From: Neobacillus thermocopriae
Lineage (GTDB): Bacteria > Bacillota > Bacilli > Bacillales > Cytobacillaceae
Assembly: GCF_010975035.1 (NCBI RefSeq)
Contig: NZ_JAAIUV010000013.1
Span: forward strand, 1 to 64,000
Direction of reading: 5' to 3'
Length of the DNA: 64,000 bases
Position 1 is the stretch's first letter; each line of letters opens with the position of its first letter. Positions 46,413 to 54,339 of the stretch are shown here, one piece after another. The notes beneath the pieces were generated by a model. It was not told the origin of the DNA, made no database searches, and saw only the letters and a program-made list of their open reading frames with translations. Both the position numbers and the translations under genes were made by a program.

Positions 46413-47351
46413 ATGTTGGAGATCTACAAAAGCACCGATGCTAGGGTTTTAGAAAAAGTGGATGTCATTACAAAAGGTTGTTGGGTAAATATGTCTGCTC
46501 CAACCCCCGAAGAAATTGCTAGAGTATCTAATGATGCTCAAGTGGATATTGATATCATTAAGGATGCGCTCGATGATGAAGAGCGTCCAAGAATTGAGCG
46601 AGATGACGGTCAAGTGTACATCATCGTTGATTTTCCATACATTGTACACGATGAATCAGGTCTTGCTGTTTATGAAACAATCCCAATTGGAATTATTTTA
46701 ACCAATGATCATATTATTACCGTTTCTTTAAAGGATTCTCCAATTATTGAAGAATTTCGGAAAAACAGGGTGAAGGAATTTTATACGTTTAAAAAAACAC
46801 GCTTTGCCCTTCAGCTTTTATTCGTGATTTCTTCCTATTATCTACGCTATTTAAAGCAAATTAATAAGAAAACGAACGAAATTGAACGGGTTGTCCATCA
46901 GTCATTGAAAAATAAGGAATTGTATGCTTTTCTAGCCTTGGAAAAGAGTTTGGTTTATTTTACAACCTCCCTTAAATCAAACAAAGTCGTTCTTGATAAA
47001 ATTCTTCGTTTTAGCTATTTAAAAATGTATGAAGAAGATAAGGATTTATTGGAAGATGTGATTATTGAAATCACACAGGCAATTGAAATGGCGGAAACTT
47101 ATCATTCGATCTTAACTGGAATGATGAATGCCTTTGCTTCGATTATTTCCAATAACTTAAACATAGTTATGAAGTTTTTAACATCAATCACCATTATTTT
47201 GGCTTTGCCGACGATGGTTGCTAGTTTTTATGGAATGAATGTGGAACTTCCATTTCAACAAACAAATATGGCCTTTGCGATACCGCTTATCCTTTCAGCG
47301 TGTTTAGCCAGTTTAACAGCTTATATATTTTGGAAAAAGAAATATTTCTAG
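46413..47351 (+). CDS. CorA-family divalent-cation (Mg2+) transporter
   Basis: 312 residues from ATG 46413, after GAGGAGG. Soluble N-terminal domain with long helices; two C-terminal membrane helices (about 252-272 and 285-305). The pore signature YGMN is at about 273-276 before the first outer loop, followed by VELPFQQTN, and the C-terminus is basic (KKKYF). CorA-type channels form pentamers and take up Mg2+. The B. subtilis relative is yfjQ/yqxL. Its leader is unusual. Confidence 0.88.
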   Translation: MLEIYKSTDARVLEKVDVITKGCWVNMSAPTPEEIARVSNDAQVDIDIIKDALDDEERPRIERDDGQVYIIVDFPYIVHDESGLAVYETIPIGIILTNDHIITVSLKDSPIIEEFRKNRVKEFYTFKKTRFALQLLFVISSYYLRYLKQINKKTNEIERVVHQSLKNKELYAFLALEKSLVYFTTSLKSNKVVLDKILRFSYLKMYEEDKDLLEDVIIEITQAIEMAETYHSILTGMMNAFASIISNNLNIVMKFLTSITIILALPTMVASFYGMNVELPFQQTNMAFAIPLILSACLASLTAYIFWKKKYF

Positions 47352-47354
47352 ATT

Positions 47355-47385
47355 ACCAGCTTTTCATAAGCTGGTTTTTATTTTA
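47355..47385 (+). terminator. Terminator after corA
   Basis: ACCAGC / GCTGGT hairpin followed by T-rich DNA. Confidence 0.8.
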
Positions 47386-47438
47386 GTAAAAACTAGAGTT
47401 TTTTATAAAATTTGAGAAATTTTCCCAACTTATTCTAC

Positions 47439-47468
47439 TTGACTTACATAACTAATAAAGAATTTAAT
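47439..47468 (+). promoter_or_regulatory. Possible promoter of the RRNPP regulator
   Basis: TTGACT (47439-47444) and TTTAAT (47463-47468) separated by 18 bp, in a very AT-rich stretch about 95 bp before the gene. Confidence 0.4.
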
Positions 47469-47562
47469 TTATATATTTTAAATAAATATAAATAATTCAA
47501 TAAAATTCTGTAAGACAGGCTCCATTTATTGTAAAATAATAAAAAAAAGAAAGGCAAGCCTG

Positions 47563-48792
47563 GTGATCGAAATGGAATATGGTGCATTAATAAAATATTA
47601 CCGAACCCAAAGAGGTATTACACAAGCGGAGCTTGCTAAAGGGATTTGTTCGGTCCCACATCTAAGTAAAATAGAAAATAATTCAAAAGAAGCTAACAAA
47701 GAAACCATTTCTCTGCTGCTCAACCGGCTAAATGTTAATCTGGAGGAAATGGAAGAAAAAGAGGGCATTATTCAAGATTTACTCGCAGATTTGGAAGAAA
47801 AAATAAATTACTATCTTATTGATAAAATAGATGAGACATATCGCAAATTGCAAGAAATTGAACATATTATTCCTTTTTCCAAACATATTTACAAGTATGA
47901 ACTCTATAAATATAGATATTTACTATTTAAAGGATATTTAGCCGAAGCAGCGAAACAAAAGGAATTGTTATTTAAGCAACGGATAAATTTTTCCCAACAT
48001 GAGGAGTATTTATATAATTACTTTAATGCGATATTTTTAATGATGAAGGGAAAATTTAAAGCGGCAGATGAGTTGTTTGATGCATTAGATATTGAGCCAA
48101 GTACAGAAAAAACGAAAGCAGAATATTTTTATCATCGAGCACATGTAAAAGCTGCACTTGAGCAATCAGGTCATGCCATTCATTTTGGAAAATTGGCCCT
48201 TCAGTTGTTTATGAACGAGCATAATTTTTTACGTATTCTCCATTCACTTATGCTTTTGGGAATTAATTACACACACTCGAATATATACGAGGAAGCAGAA
48301 GAGTGTTTTCGTCATTTAATTAGAAATGCCGAGTTATTAAAGCAAGAAAAGTTACTTCCACAAATTTATCATAATATGGGTTTCCTTCAAAATAAGAAAA
48401 ATAATCCAAAGAAAGCATTAAGTTATTACGAAAAAAGTTTAGCATTACAGCCAATCAATAATCCACATTATTTAGTAACTTTATATGCTATTGGGGAAAT
48501 ACAATATTCCCTTGGTGAAGCAGAAAAGGCAAAAGAGTGCTTTAATGTAGTAAGCAGTTTAGCAAAAGAATTGGGGAATAAGAAGTACCGCTTATTGGCC
48601 GATTTTTATTTAGTTCATATGCATTCACCAGATCGAGCCTTTAAATATTTAGTATCAAAGGTCATTCCTCATTTAGAAGAAACGAATGAACACAAAAATG
48701 ATTTAACTCGCTTTTACAAAATGCTTTCAGATTACTATACCGAACAAGGAATGTATCTGGAAGCAGTAAAATATTTAAATAAAATAACGTAG
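47563..48792 (+). CDS. RRNPP-type quorum-sensing regulator (HTH plus TPR)
   Basis: 409 residues from GTG 47563, which has AAGG 8 nt upstream; the ATG at 47572 is too far. An Xre helix-turn-helix at about 7-62 (YGALIKYYRTQRGITQAELAKGICSVPHLSKIENNSKEANKETISLLL) is followed by helical TPR-like repeats to the end (for example YHNMGFLQNKKNNPKKALSYYEKSLALQP). Length and build are those of NprR. Such proteins bind a re-imported peptide in the TPR groove. The stop codon overlaps the next gene's ribosome-binding site, coupling the pair. DNA targets unknown. Confidence 0.85.
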   Translation: MIEMEYGALIKYYRTQRGITQAELAKGICSVPHLSKIENNSKEANKETISLLLNRLNVNLEEMEEKEGIIQDLLADLEEKINYYLIDKIDETYRKLQEIEHIIPFSKHIYKYELYKYRYLLFKGYLAEAAKQKELLFKQRINFSQHEEYLYNYFNAIFLMMKGKFKAADELFDALDIEPSTEKTKAEYFYHRAHVKAALEQSGHAIHFGKLALQLFMNEHNFLRILHSLMLLGINYTHSNIYEEAEECFRHLIRNAELLKQEKLLPQIYHNMGFLQNKKNNPKKALSYYEKSLALQPINNPHYLVTLYAIGEIQYSLGEAEKAKECFNVVSSLAKELGNKKYRLLADFYLVHMHSPDRAFKYLVSKVIPHLEETNEHKNDLTRFYKMLSDYYTEQGMYLEAVKYLNKIT

Positions 48793-48803
48793 GAGGTATT
48801 CAA

Positions 48804-48938
48804 ATGAAAAAACTTGCTATTGTATTGTTTTCACTTTCATTACTCGTTTTTTCTTCGCCTGTGAATAGCGCGAATGATACCAATGTAGTCGTAGAAAAAA
48901 CATCTAAAGTTAATCATCCAATTTTACCCCCAATTTGA
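48804..48938 (+). CDS. Putative secreted pheromone pro-peptide (NprX/Phr-like)
   Basis: 44 residues: basic MKK, a hydrophobic LAIVLFSLSLLVFSS, a likely cleavage after VNSA, and a polar mature part ending KVNHPILPPI. The GGAGG site overlaps the stop of the regulator gene (48790-48796). Position, size and export signal are those of Phr/NprX pro-peptides, in which the C-terminal 5 to 8 residues are the signal. The sequence is not one I know. No homology was tested. Confidence 0.7.
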   Translation: MKKLAIVLFSLSLLVFSSPVNSANDTNVVVEKTSKVNHPILPPI

Positions 48939-48966
48939 TCCTAGCTAACTTCCCCCCTGATAATAT

Positions 48967-48995
48967 TTGAACCATTCTAGAACTATTATTACTAT
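48967..48995 (+). promoter_or_regulatory. Promoter of the small secreted protein, with palindrome in the spacer
   Basis: TTGAAC (48967-48972) and TACTAT (48990-48995), 17 bp apart. The spacer contains the 8-bp palindrome TTCTAGAA (48975-48982), a candidate operator for the upstream regulator. Confidence 0.5.
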
Positions 48996-49023
48996 CAATC
49001 TATTAAAAGGGGAGAGATTTATA

Positions 49024-49428
49024 ATGAAGCTTAAACGTTATTTTTCTATCTTGGCACTTACAGGTGCACTAGTCTTTTCCTTAAGTATTACTAGGGCTTA
49101 TGCAAATACTCCAACTCAAGTACGTTTGACACCTAATGAGTATTCGGATGTAACTGAATTAAGATGGTACAATGCTGGTCAAAAAATCAGAGTTAACTAT
49201 GAAAGCTATGATTCAAGTGTTCGTGGATTCACACTGCACTTAGGAATAAAATGGGCAGATACTTCACATTATGATGTACTTAAATCGGTATGGGTTCCGA
49301 TGGGAACAAACTATACAGGATTTGATTACACAGTACCAGCATCTGGCTATTATCTTGTAAAGCTTCATTGTAATGGAGATGGAAGCAAAAATGGTTGTGA
49401 TGCATGGGCTTCAATGGATGATTATTAA
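49024..49428 (+). CDS. Small secreted protein, unknown
   Basis: 134 residues from ATG 49024 with GGGGAGAG upstream. Signal peptide with probable cleavage after AYA near residue 27. The mature 107 residues are polar and beta-rich (KIRVNYESYDSSVRGFTLHLGIKW, VPASGYYLVKLHCNGDGSKNGCDAWASMDDY), with two Cys ten apart that may form a disulfide. I do not recognise the family. It is the likely output gene of the adjoining quorum-sensing pair. A terminator hairpin follows. Confidence 0.7.
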   Translation: MKLKRYFSILALTGALVFSLSITRAYANTPTQVRLTPNEYSDVTELRWYNAGQKIRVNYESYDSSVRGFTLHLGIKWADTSHYDVLKSVWVPMGTNYTGFDYTVPASGYYLVKLHCNGDGSKNGCDAWASMDDY

Positions 49429-49482
49429 TAATTAATAGATGAAATTAGAGTGCATACCGTTCCATCTTTCAATCAGAACAAA

Positions 49483-49523
49483 AGAAGGACAGCCTTAATC
49501 TTGACGGTTAGCTGTCCTTTCTC
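49483..49523 (+). terminator. Terminator
   Basis: GAAGGACAGC / GCTGTCCTTTC hairpin with a 14-base loop. Confidence 0.7.
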
Positions 49524-49727
49524 GTTGAGTTATTACGGAGAACATGTTCTTTCTCGTACATATGAACTATCAGGGGGTTTTTGTTTATTTATGAGAATGA
49601 TATTTTTAAATATGCATAAGGCAAGTTCTCCAAGCGAATAACACCATTATTAGTGAAATGAAAAAGCACCGGTAGCAAATATGAACTGCCCCCTGTCAAG
49701 TAGACAGTGGAAATAATAAAAAATGAT

Positions 49728-50609
49728 TCAAGCGGCTTTAGACCTGTATTCAACAGGGCTAAGGCCGTTTAGCTTTTCTTGAAATCTTTCATTATTATAA
49801 AAGTAAATGTAATGATCAATATCTTTTGACAATTCCTCAAATGTCTCATACTTATGTAAGTAATATTTCTCACTTTTAAGGGTTCCCCAAAACGATTCCA
49901 TTGGTCCGTTATCAATACATCTTCCTACTCGCGACATACTATGGGTTAATCCAGCCTTGTCTATTCTTCGTTTAAACCCATGTGAAGTATATTGAAATCC
50001 ACGATCACTATGAATAAGTGGATATTCGTCATCTAATTGAATTAAAGCTTTATCTAACGTTTCAAATACAAGTTTATTATTATTGGAATTCCCTAAAACA
50101 TAGCTAATAATTGAACCATCATATAAATCTAGAATCGCACTTAAATAAGCCTTCTTCGAAGGACCATATTTGAACTCGGTAACATCTGTTACCCATTTTT
50201 CATTTGGTTTCTCAGCTGTAAATTCACGATTTAATATATTCTCTGCAACGTGCTGAGGTTTTGAACGCCTATATCGTGTCTTCTTCCTCCTAATAACAGA
50301 TTGAATCCCGGCCATTCTCATTAGCCTATATATTCGTTTATGATTAAAACTCTTTCCAAACTTTCGGTTTATATTTATTAACATTCGACGATAACCATAG
50401 ATACCCTTAACGTTCTTATGGATAGCTTTCATTTCCTTAATAATTTCTTCATTTTCAAGTTCTCGCAAGGAAGGCTTACGGTTTAACCATTTATAATAAG
50501 CAGCTCTTGCAACGCCTGCAATGTCGCATAACATGACAATGCTGAGTTGCTCATTATCATGAAGTTCTTTAATTGCGATATATTTATCTTCAAATCTTAC
50601 TTGACTTAT
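49728..50609 (-). CDS. IS3-family transposase OrfB (frameshift product part)
   Basis: 293 residues in the -1 frame after the slip at AAAA (50609-50612), or 268 from the internal ATG at 50534. DDE integrase: EKWVTDVTEF (first Asp), HSDRGFQYTSHGF (second Asp), CIDNGPMESFWGTLKSE (Glu), then the closing YNNERFQEKLNGLSPVEYRSKAA. An HTH_21-type segment (IHKNVKGIYGYRRMLININR) lies N-terminal. Full-length with no stops. Confidence 0.9.
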   Translation of the reverse strand: MSQVRFEDKYIAIKELHDNEQLSIVMLCDIAGVARAAYYKWLNRKPSLRELENEEIIKEMKAIHKNVKGIYGYRRMLININRKFGKSFNHKRIYRLMRMAGIQSVIRRKKTRYRRSKPQHVAENILNREFTAEKPNEKWVTDVTEFKYGPSKKAYLSAILDLYDGSIISYVLGNSNNNKLVFETLDKALIQLDDEYPLIHSDRGFQYTSHGFKRRIDKAGLTHSMSRVGRCIDNGPMESFWGTLKSEKYYLHKYETFEELSKDIDHYIYFYNNERFQEKLNGLSPVEYRSKAA

Positions 50610-51286
50610 TTTCTCCTCCTTTCGATCTCCTCTAACTTTTTTAAGAATGCATTCTCCGCACGTAAACGTTCATTTTCTTTTTCAATTCGACGAATCACTA
50701 ACTTCATTTTTTCTTCTGGAGTTAATTCTTCTTCGTTCTTCGAACGTCCTCGACGATCTTTTAACGCATCCCAACCGCCAGCTTCATATTTACGTACCCA
50801 TTGATAAACTTGATGGTATGATACTTGATGGTGTTCAGCTGTTTGTTGATAATTTTTTCCATTTCCTAATGAATCTTGTACAATTTCAATTCTTTCTTTC
50901 CAAGTTGTCTTTCTTCCTTTAGTCATAGAGTTCGATCTCCCTTTTCCCGTATCTTTTAATTCTCTATGACCATTATACTTCTTTATCCATTGACGTAGAG
51001 TGGAAGTACTTGGAATCTCATATTTTCTAGTAACCTCCCGAAGGGAGAAATCTCCACTAAGATAGTCCTTAACTGCCTGTATTTTAAGTTCCTTTGAATA
51101 CTTCCTCCATGAAGAAGACTCTTTTAATCCTTCCACTCCGTATCTTTCAAATTTATATACCCAATCATAAATTGTTACGTTATCCGTATTATAAATAGAT
51201 TCCAATTCAGAAATGGAATAAGTCTCATTTTTAAAATCATTAATAATCTTTATTTTTTCTTTTAAAGAACGTGCCCGTCTTGACAT
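50606..51286 (-). CDS. IS3-family transposase OrfA
   Basis: 226 residues from ATG 51286 with AAGGGGAG upstream. Two HTH segments (YSISELESIYNTDNVTIYDWVYKFE and the YQQTAEHHQVSYHQVYQWVRKYE repeat) and a C-terminal leucine-zipper-like helix EKMKLVIRRIEKENERLRAENAFLKKLEEIE. Ends AGA AAA TAA; a -1 slip on AAAA fuses it to OrfB, as in IS150. Confidence 0.88.
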   Translation of the reverse strand: MSRRARSLKEKIKIINDFKNETYSISELESIYNTDNVTIYDWVYKFERYGVEGLKESSSWRKYSKELKIQAVKDYLSGDFSLREVTRKYEIPSTSTLRQWIKKYNGHRELKDTGKGRSNSMTKGRKTTWKERIEIVQDSLGNGKNYQQTAEHHQVSYHQVYQWVRKYEAGGWDALKDRRGRSKNEEELTPEEKMKLVIRRIEKENERLRAENAFLKKLEEIERRRK

Positions 51287-51380
51287 TAAAAATACTCCCC
51301 TTAGGTAAACAGATTTTTATTTTTTTAACCTGTCTACCTTATGGGGAGCATATCAATAAGCACCGGTGCTTTTTTATCCT

Positions 51381-51764
51381 TTATCTTTGGAAAAACTCTA
51401 TCCATTCTCCTTCAGGTCCTCGGAAAAAGAAATAGCGGTATCCATTTGGTAGGGTAACGATTTCTTCATCAATTAATGGCACATTTAATTGTTTAATTCG
51501 TTCGAATTCGGCTTCAATATCATCAACCGTTACAGCCAAATGATGAACTTTGCCTTCTACCGGAAGATTATCATTATATCCTTTGATTAGCTCTAGCTCG
51601 GTTTCGTCCGATCCGTCAAAACCAAGAAAAGCTAGTGAAATTGACATATCTGGATGGGCGAGCCTTCCTTTGAGCTCCATACCGACAACCTCTTGATAAA
51701 ACTGAATGGCCCGCTCCATGTCTTTTACCATAATGCCTACATGGTCTATTTTCCTTCTAGCCAT
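51381..51764 (-). CDS. VOC-superfamily (glyoxalase/bleomycin-resistance-type) protein
   Basis: 127 residues. Two beta-alpha-beta-beta-beta modules: KIDHVGIMVKDMERAIQFYQEVVGMELKGRL, and VHHLAVTVDDIEAEFERIKQ...PLIDEEIVTLPNGYRYFFFRGPEGEWIEFFQR. Metal-site residues are His8, Glu at about 58, His at about 75 and Glu at about 124. A glyoxalase-I or methylmalonyl-CoA-epimerase-type activity is possible; the exact function is unknown. It is 11 bp downstream of the flavoprotein gene, so probably in one operon. The IS lies directly past its 3' end and has split its terminator. Confidence 0.8.
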   Translation of the reverse strand: MARRKIDHVGIMVKDMERAIQFYQEVVGMELKGRLAHPDMSISLAFLGFDGSDETELELIKGYNDNLPVEGKVHHLAVTVDDIEAEFERIKQLNVPLIDEEIVTLPNGYRYFFFRGPEGEWIEFFQR

Positions 51765-51775
51765 GTTTAACCCTC

Positions 51776-52339
51776 TTAGGACTTTAGAACATCATGGTCA
51801 ACGTAACGTTCACCGTTTAATTCACTGATAATATTAATGGCAACCTTTGCACCGTCACCAGCGGTAATAATGGTATGCACACTTACCCCAGCAACCGTTC
51901 CGGCAGCCCAAATACCATCGATATTTGTTTTTCCTTTTGCGTCCACATCCAAAATGGTTTTGATTCTTGGTTCTGTACCTGCTTTTGTTGTTAAACCAAT
52001 TTTTTTGGCCAGGTCAGTAAGGGCACCAGTTGCTAAAAGGACATGCTTTGCTTCATAAGAATGTTGATCTGTTTCCACTTTAAATCCGCCATCAATTTTA
52101 CTGATATTGGTTACTGTCTCTTCAACTAGTTCAGCGCCAAATTTGCGGGCTTGCTTTTTTCCAATTTCAACAAGTTCCGGTCCAGTAATTTCAGTTACTC
52201 CATAATGATTTTCAATCCATGCACGTTTCGTCATACTTTTATCGTTATCAATTACCAATGTTTTTTTTCCGGCTTTTGCTGTAAATAGTGCGGCACTTGC
52301 TCCGGCGGCACCTGCTCCAACAATAACAACGTCAAACAT
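51776..52339 (-). CDS. Small thioredoxin-reductase-like flavoprotein
   Basis: 187 residues from ATG 52339 (MFDVVIVGAGAAG); the ATG at 52345 sits on its ribosome-binding site. FAD-binding GxGxxG (VIVGAGAAGASAALFTAK) at the start; the C-terminal IWAAGTVAGVSVHTIITAGDGAKVAINII is the second FAD contact. It lacks the NAD domain and the redox CxxC of thioredoxin reductase, so it is a minimal form needing a partner. Role unknown. Confidence 0.75.
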   Translation of the reverse strand: MFDVVIVGAGAAGASAALFTAKAGKKTLVIDNDKSMTKRAWIENHYGVTEITGPELVEIGKKQARKFGAELVEETVTNISKIDGGFKVETDQHSYEAKHVLLATGALTDLAKKIGLTTKAGTEPRIKTILDVDAKGKTNIDGIWAAGTVAGVSVHTIITAGDGAKVAINIISELNGERYVDHDVLKS

Positions 52340-52462
52340 TTCCATGCCTCCTCTTCATTCATTTCATAAATAACTGTAGCGAAACTGTCAGTAAAAGTAA
52401 AATAATCTGCTTATTTAGAAATATCAGTTATTAAGAAGAAGCGATGACAGGAACCAATTCTA

Positions 52463-53659
52463 CTATTGTTTTTGATTGTTTACTTGTGGAATAGTTGTCT
52501 GTTGTTTTCGGACACGCACAAAATAATAAAGGACCATACCTATTAGAATATAGATTGAACATAATAGATAAAATGAATGAAAGCCTATTTTCGCAATTAG
52601 TAATCCAACTACAAATGAGCCAATACCAATTCCTAAATCATAAATAGATAGGAATGTGGCTGTGGCTAAGCCTCTTTTTTTAGGAGGAGCATCCTGGACA
52701 GCAATCGTTTGAAAAGTTGGAAACAAGGTTCCCCAGCCTAATCCGATCAACCCCGCAGATAAGAGAAAGGTCACTTCACTGTTTGTATTTCCTAACACAA
52801 ACATGCCAATTGCAAATAAAATAATTGATGGAAAGACAATCACATTGGCTCCAAAACTATCAAACCACTTACCGGTAAATGGTCTTGAGATTAATAGTAC
52901 AATGGCAAACACTACAAAGAAAAGATTGGATACATTGTCAAGATGAATCTCATTGGCATAGACAGAAACAAAGGAAAGGATCGACGAATAGACTAACCCA
53001 AAAAATGCTCCAATTAATGAAATGGAAACAGCTGATATTTCAAAAATATTACGGAAGGTAAACGGCTGCTTTACGTTCGAATGAACCTCTTGGGGGTTAG
53101 TCATTTTGACAAATAACCCGGCAATGAGTGAGGCTAAAGCACCAATGACACTTAAGGTAAACAAAATGGTTGGACCAAATTGCTGCATAGCGGAAATACC
53201 GACAAATGGGCCTAAAACCATGGCTAGATTGGATGACATAATAAAATAGCCCATTCCTTCTCCTCGACGTGAACTAGGAACAATTTCTGCAACAATGGTA
53301 CCTGCCGATGTTGTTGCCATACCAAAACCAATACCTTGTAAAAAGCGAACGGCAAGAATACCATATAGAGAAGATGGGAAAAAGTATAAGATGGAAGCTC
53401 CGAAGAAAACGATCAGTGCAACGAATAACATTTTTTGATAACCGATTCGTTCAAGCCATTGACCAGCAAACGGTCGGGAAATAATTGCCGCAAATAAGAA
53501 TACAGTCGTCATCAATCCGGCTTCGGATGCACTGCTATGATACTTCTCTAATGCAAGATTTGGAAGAGTGACGAGCAAGAAATAAAAAGTTAAAAATAGA
53601 AAAAAATTACTCATTGAAATACTGATAAAATTTTTAGACCATAATTTTTGTTGATTCAT
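52463..53659 (-). CDS. Major facilitator superfamily transporter
   Basis: 398 residues with twelve hydrophobic segments; the loop between helices 2 and 3 has the DxxR-type motif RPFAGQWLERIGYQKM and its repeat RPFTGKWFDSFGANVIV. Drug/efflux-type MFS related to B. subtilis YfkF/YwoG-like. ATG 53659 with AAGGAGTG upstream. It is 13 bp after marR and shares its promoter, so it is probably an efflux pump under that repressor. Confidence 0.88.
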   Translation of the reverse strand: MNQQKLWSKNFISISMSNFFLFLTFYFLLVTLPNLALEKYHSSASEAGLMTTVFLFAAIISRPFAGQWLERIGYQKMLFVALIVFFGASILYFFPSSLYGILAVRFLQGIGFGMATTSAGTIVAEIVPSSRRGEGMGYFIMSSNLAMVLGPFVGISAMQQFGPTILFTLSVIGALASLIAGLFVKMTNPQEVHSNVKQPFTFRNIFEISAVSISLIGAFFGLVYSSILSFVSVYANEIHLDNVSNLFFVVFAIVLLISRPFTGKWFDSFGANVIVFPSIILFAIGMFVLGNTNSEVTFLLSAGLIGLGWGTLFPTFQTIAVQDAPPKKRGLATATFLSIYDLGIGIGSFVVGLLIAKIGFHSFYLLCSIYILIGMVLYYFVRVRKQQTTIPQVNNQKQ

Positions 53660-53672
53660 TTGATGCACTCCT

Positions 53673-54086
53673 TCACAAAAGCTTTTGTAACCAGCTTTTC
53701 TGTAATGTTAGTAATTCTTTTTGTGAGGTTTCTGGTAGGTGTTCAAGTAAATACCGATTCGCTTCATTTACGGCGCGTTCCCATTTCGGGTATTGTAGTA
53801 AAGCTTCTTCAGTTAAAATAATTCGTTTTTCCCGTTTATCCTTGCCAGGTACTTGTCGTACATAACCTTGTTTTACAAGTCTTTGGATTGTTCTGGTCAT
53901 TGGAGGTGCCTCGACAAACAAATAGTCGCAAAGTTCTTTTTGGGATAAAGTTCCTTTTGTTTTTAAGACAAAAAGTACGGCCCATTGAGCACTATATAAT
54001 CCAAAAGGTTTTAATGCTTCATTTAAATGATTGGTAAAATGGCGTGATAATTGATGAAGAGTGTGAAATAATTCGTGGCTATTCAT
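53673..54086 (-). CDS. MarR-family transcriptional repressor
   Basis: 137 residues. Winged-helix MarR fold: FGLYSAQWAVLFVLKTKGTLSQKELCDYLFVEAPPMTRTIQRLVKQGYVRQVPGKDKREKRIILTEEAL with the DxRxxR wing. Forms an obligate dimer; normally released from DNA by phenolic or other ligands. A perfect 20-bp palindrome upstream overlaps its promoter. Ribosome-binding site AAGGAGCAG. Confidence 0.92.
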   Translation of the reverse strand: MNSHELFHTLHQLSRHFTNHLNEALKPFGLYSAQWAVLFVLKTKGTLSQKELCDYLFVEAPPMTRTIQRLVKQGYVRQVPGKDKREKRIILTEEALLQYPKWERAVNEANRYLLEHLPETSQKELLTLQKSWLQKLL

Positions 54087-54105
54087 AGACTGCTCCTTAT
54101 AGATA

Positions 54106-54125
54106 ATAGTTACCTAGGTAACTAT
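54106..54125 (-). promoter_or_regulatory. MarR operator
   Basis: Perfect palindrome ATAGTTACCTAGGTAACTAT overlapping the -10 of the marR promoter and the region just downstream. Binding would block the operon and give autorepression. Confidence 0.75.
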
Positions 54126-54149
54126 AATAGAAGGGGAAAAGCATGTCAA
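54121..54149 (-). promoter_or_regulatory. marR-MFS promoter
   Basis: On the minus strand TTGACA (54149-54144) and TATAGT (54126-54121) are spaced by 17 bp: a near-consensus sigma-A promoter. Confidence 0.8.
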
Positions 54150-54283
54150 TAATGGTGCAAAGAATGAAACATAGTAAAGGTAAAATGAGGGTTCTAGTAG
54201 ATAATTAATATTTTAATAGGGCATTAGTGAAAAGAACAGTGGGGGATAAGGGTCTAGTCATTCAATAAATATAAATGTTCAAT

Positions 54284-54332
54284 AAAAAAAGATCCGTGGA
54301 AATCAATGAATTATTCCTCGGATCTTTTTTAT
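54284..54332 (-). terminator. Terminator of the methionine operon
   Basis: AAAGATCCG / CGGATCTTT arms; on the minus strand the 3' arm is followed by a run of T. Confidence 0.8.
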
Positions 54333-54339
54333 TAAAAGA

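Larger units (their letters stand above)
49682..51355 (-). mobile_element. Complete IS3-family (IS150-like) insertion sequence
   Basis: 1674 bp. The ends, read inward, are TGAACTGCCCCCTGTCAAG and TGATATGCTCCCCATAAGG, each followed by a TAGACAG block: 19 of 26 positions match. They start TG and end CA as in IS3. A 3-bp ATA flanks it on both sides (49679-49681 and 51356-51358). Two overlapping ORFs encode OrfA and OrfAB. It lies in the loop of a terminator (see findings). Apparently intact and possibly active. Confidence 0.85.

Noticed and set aside
49450..49641. 63-residue ORF between the secreted protein and the IS
   Set aside because: It runs through the terminator hairpin and lacks a start signal.
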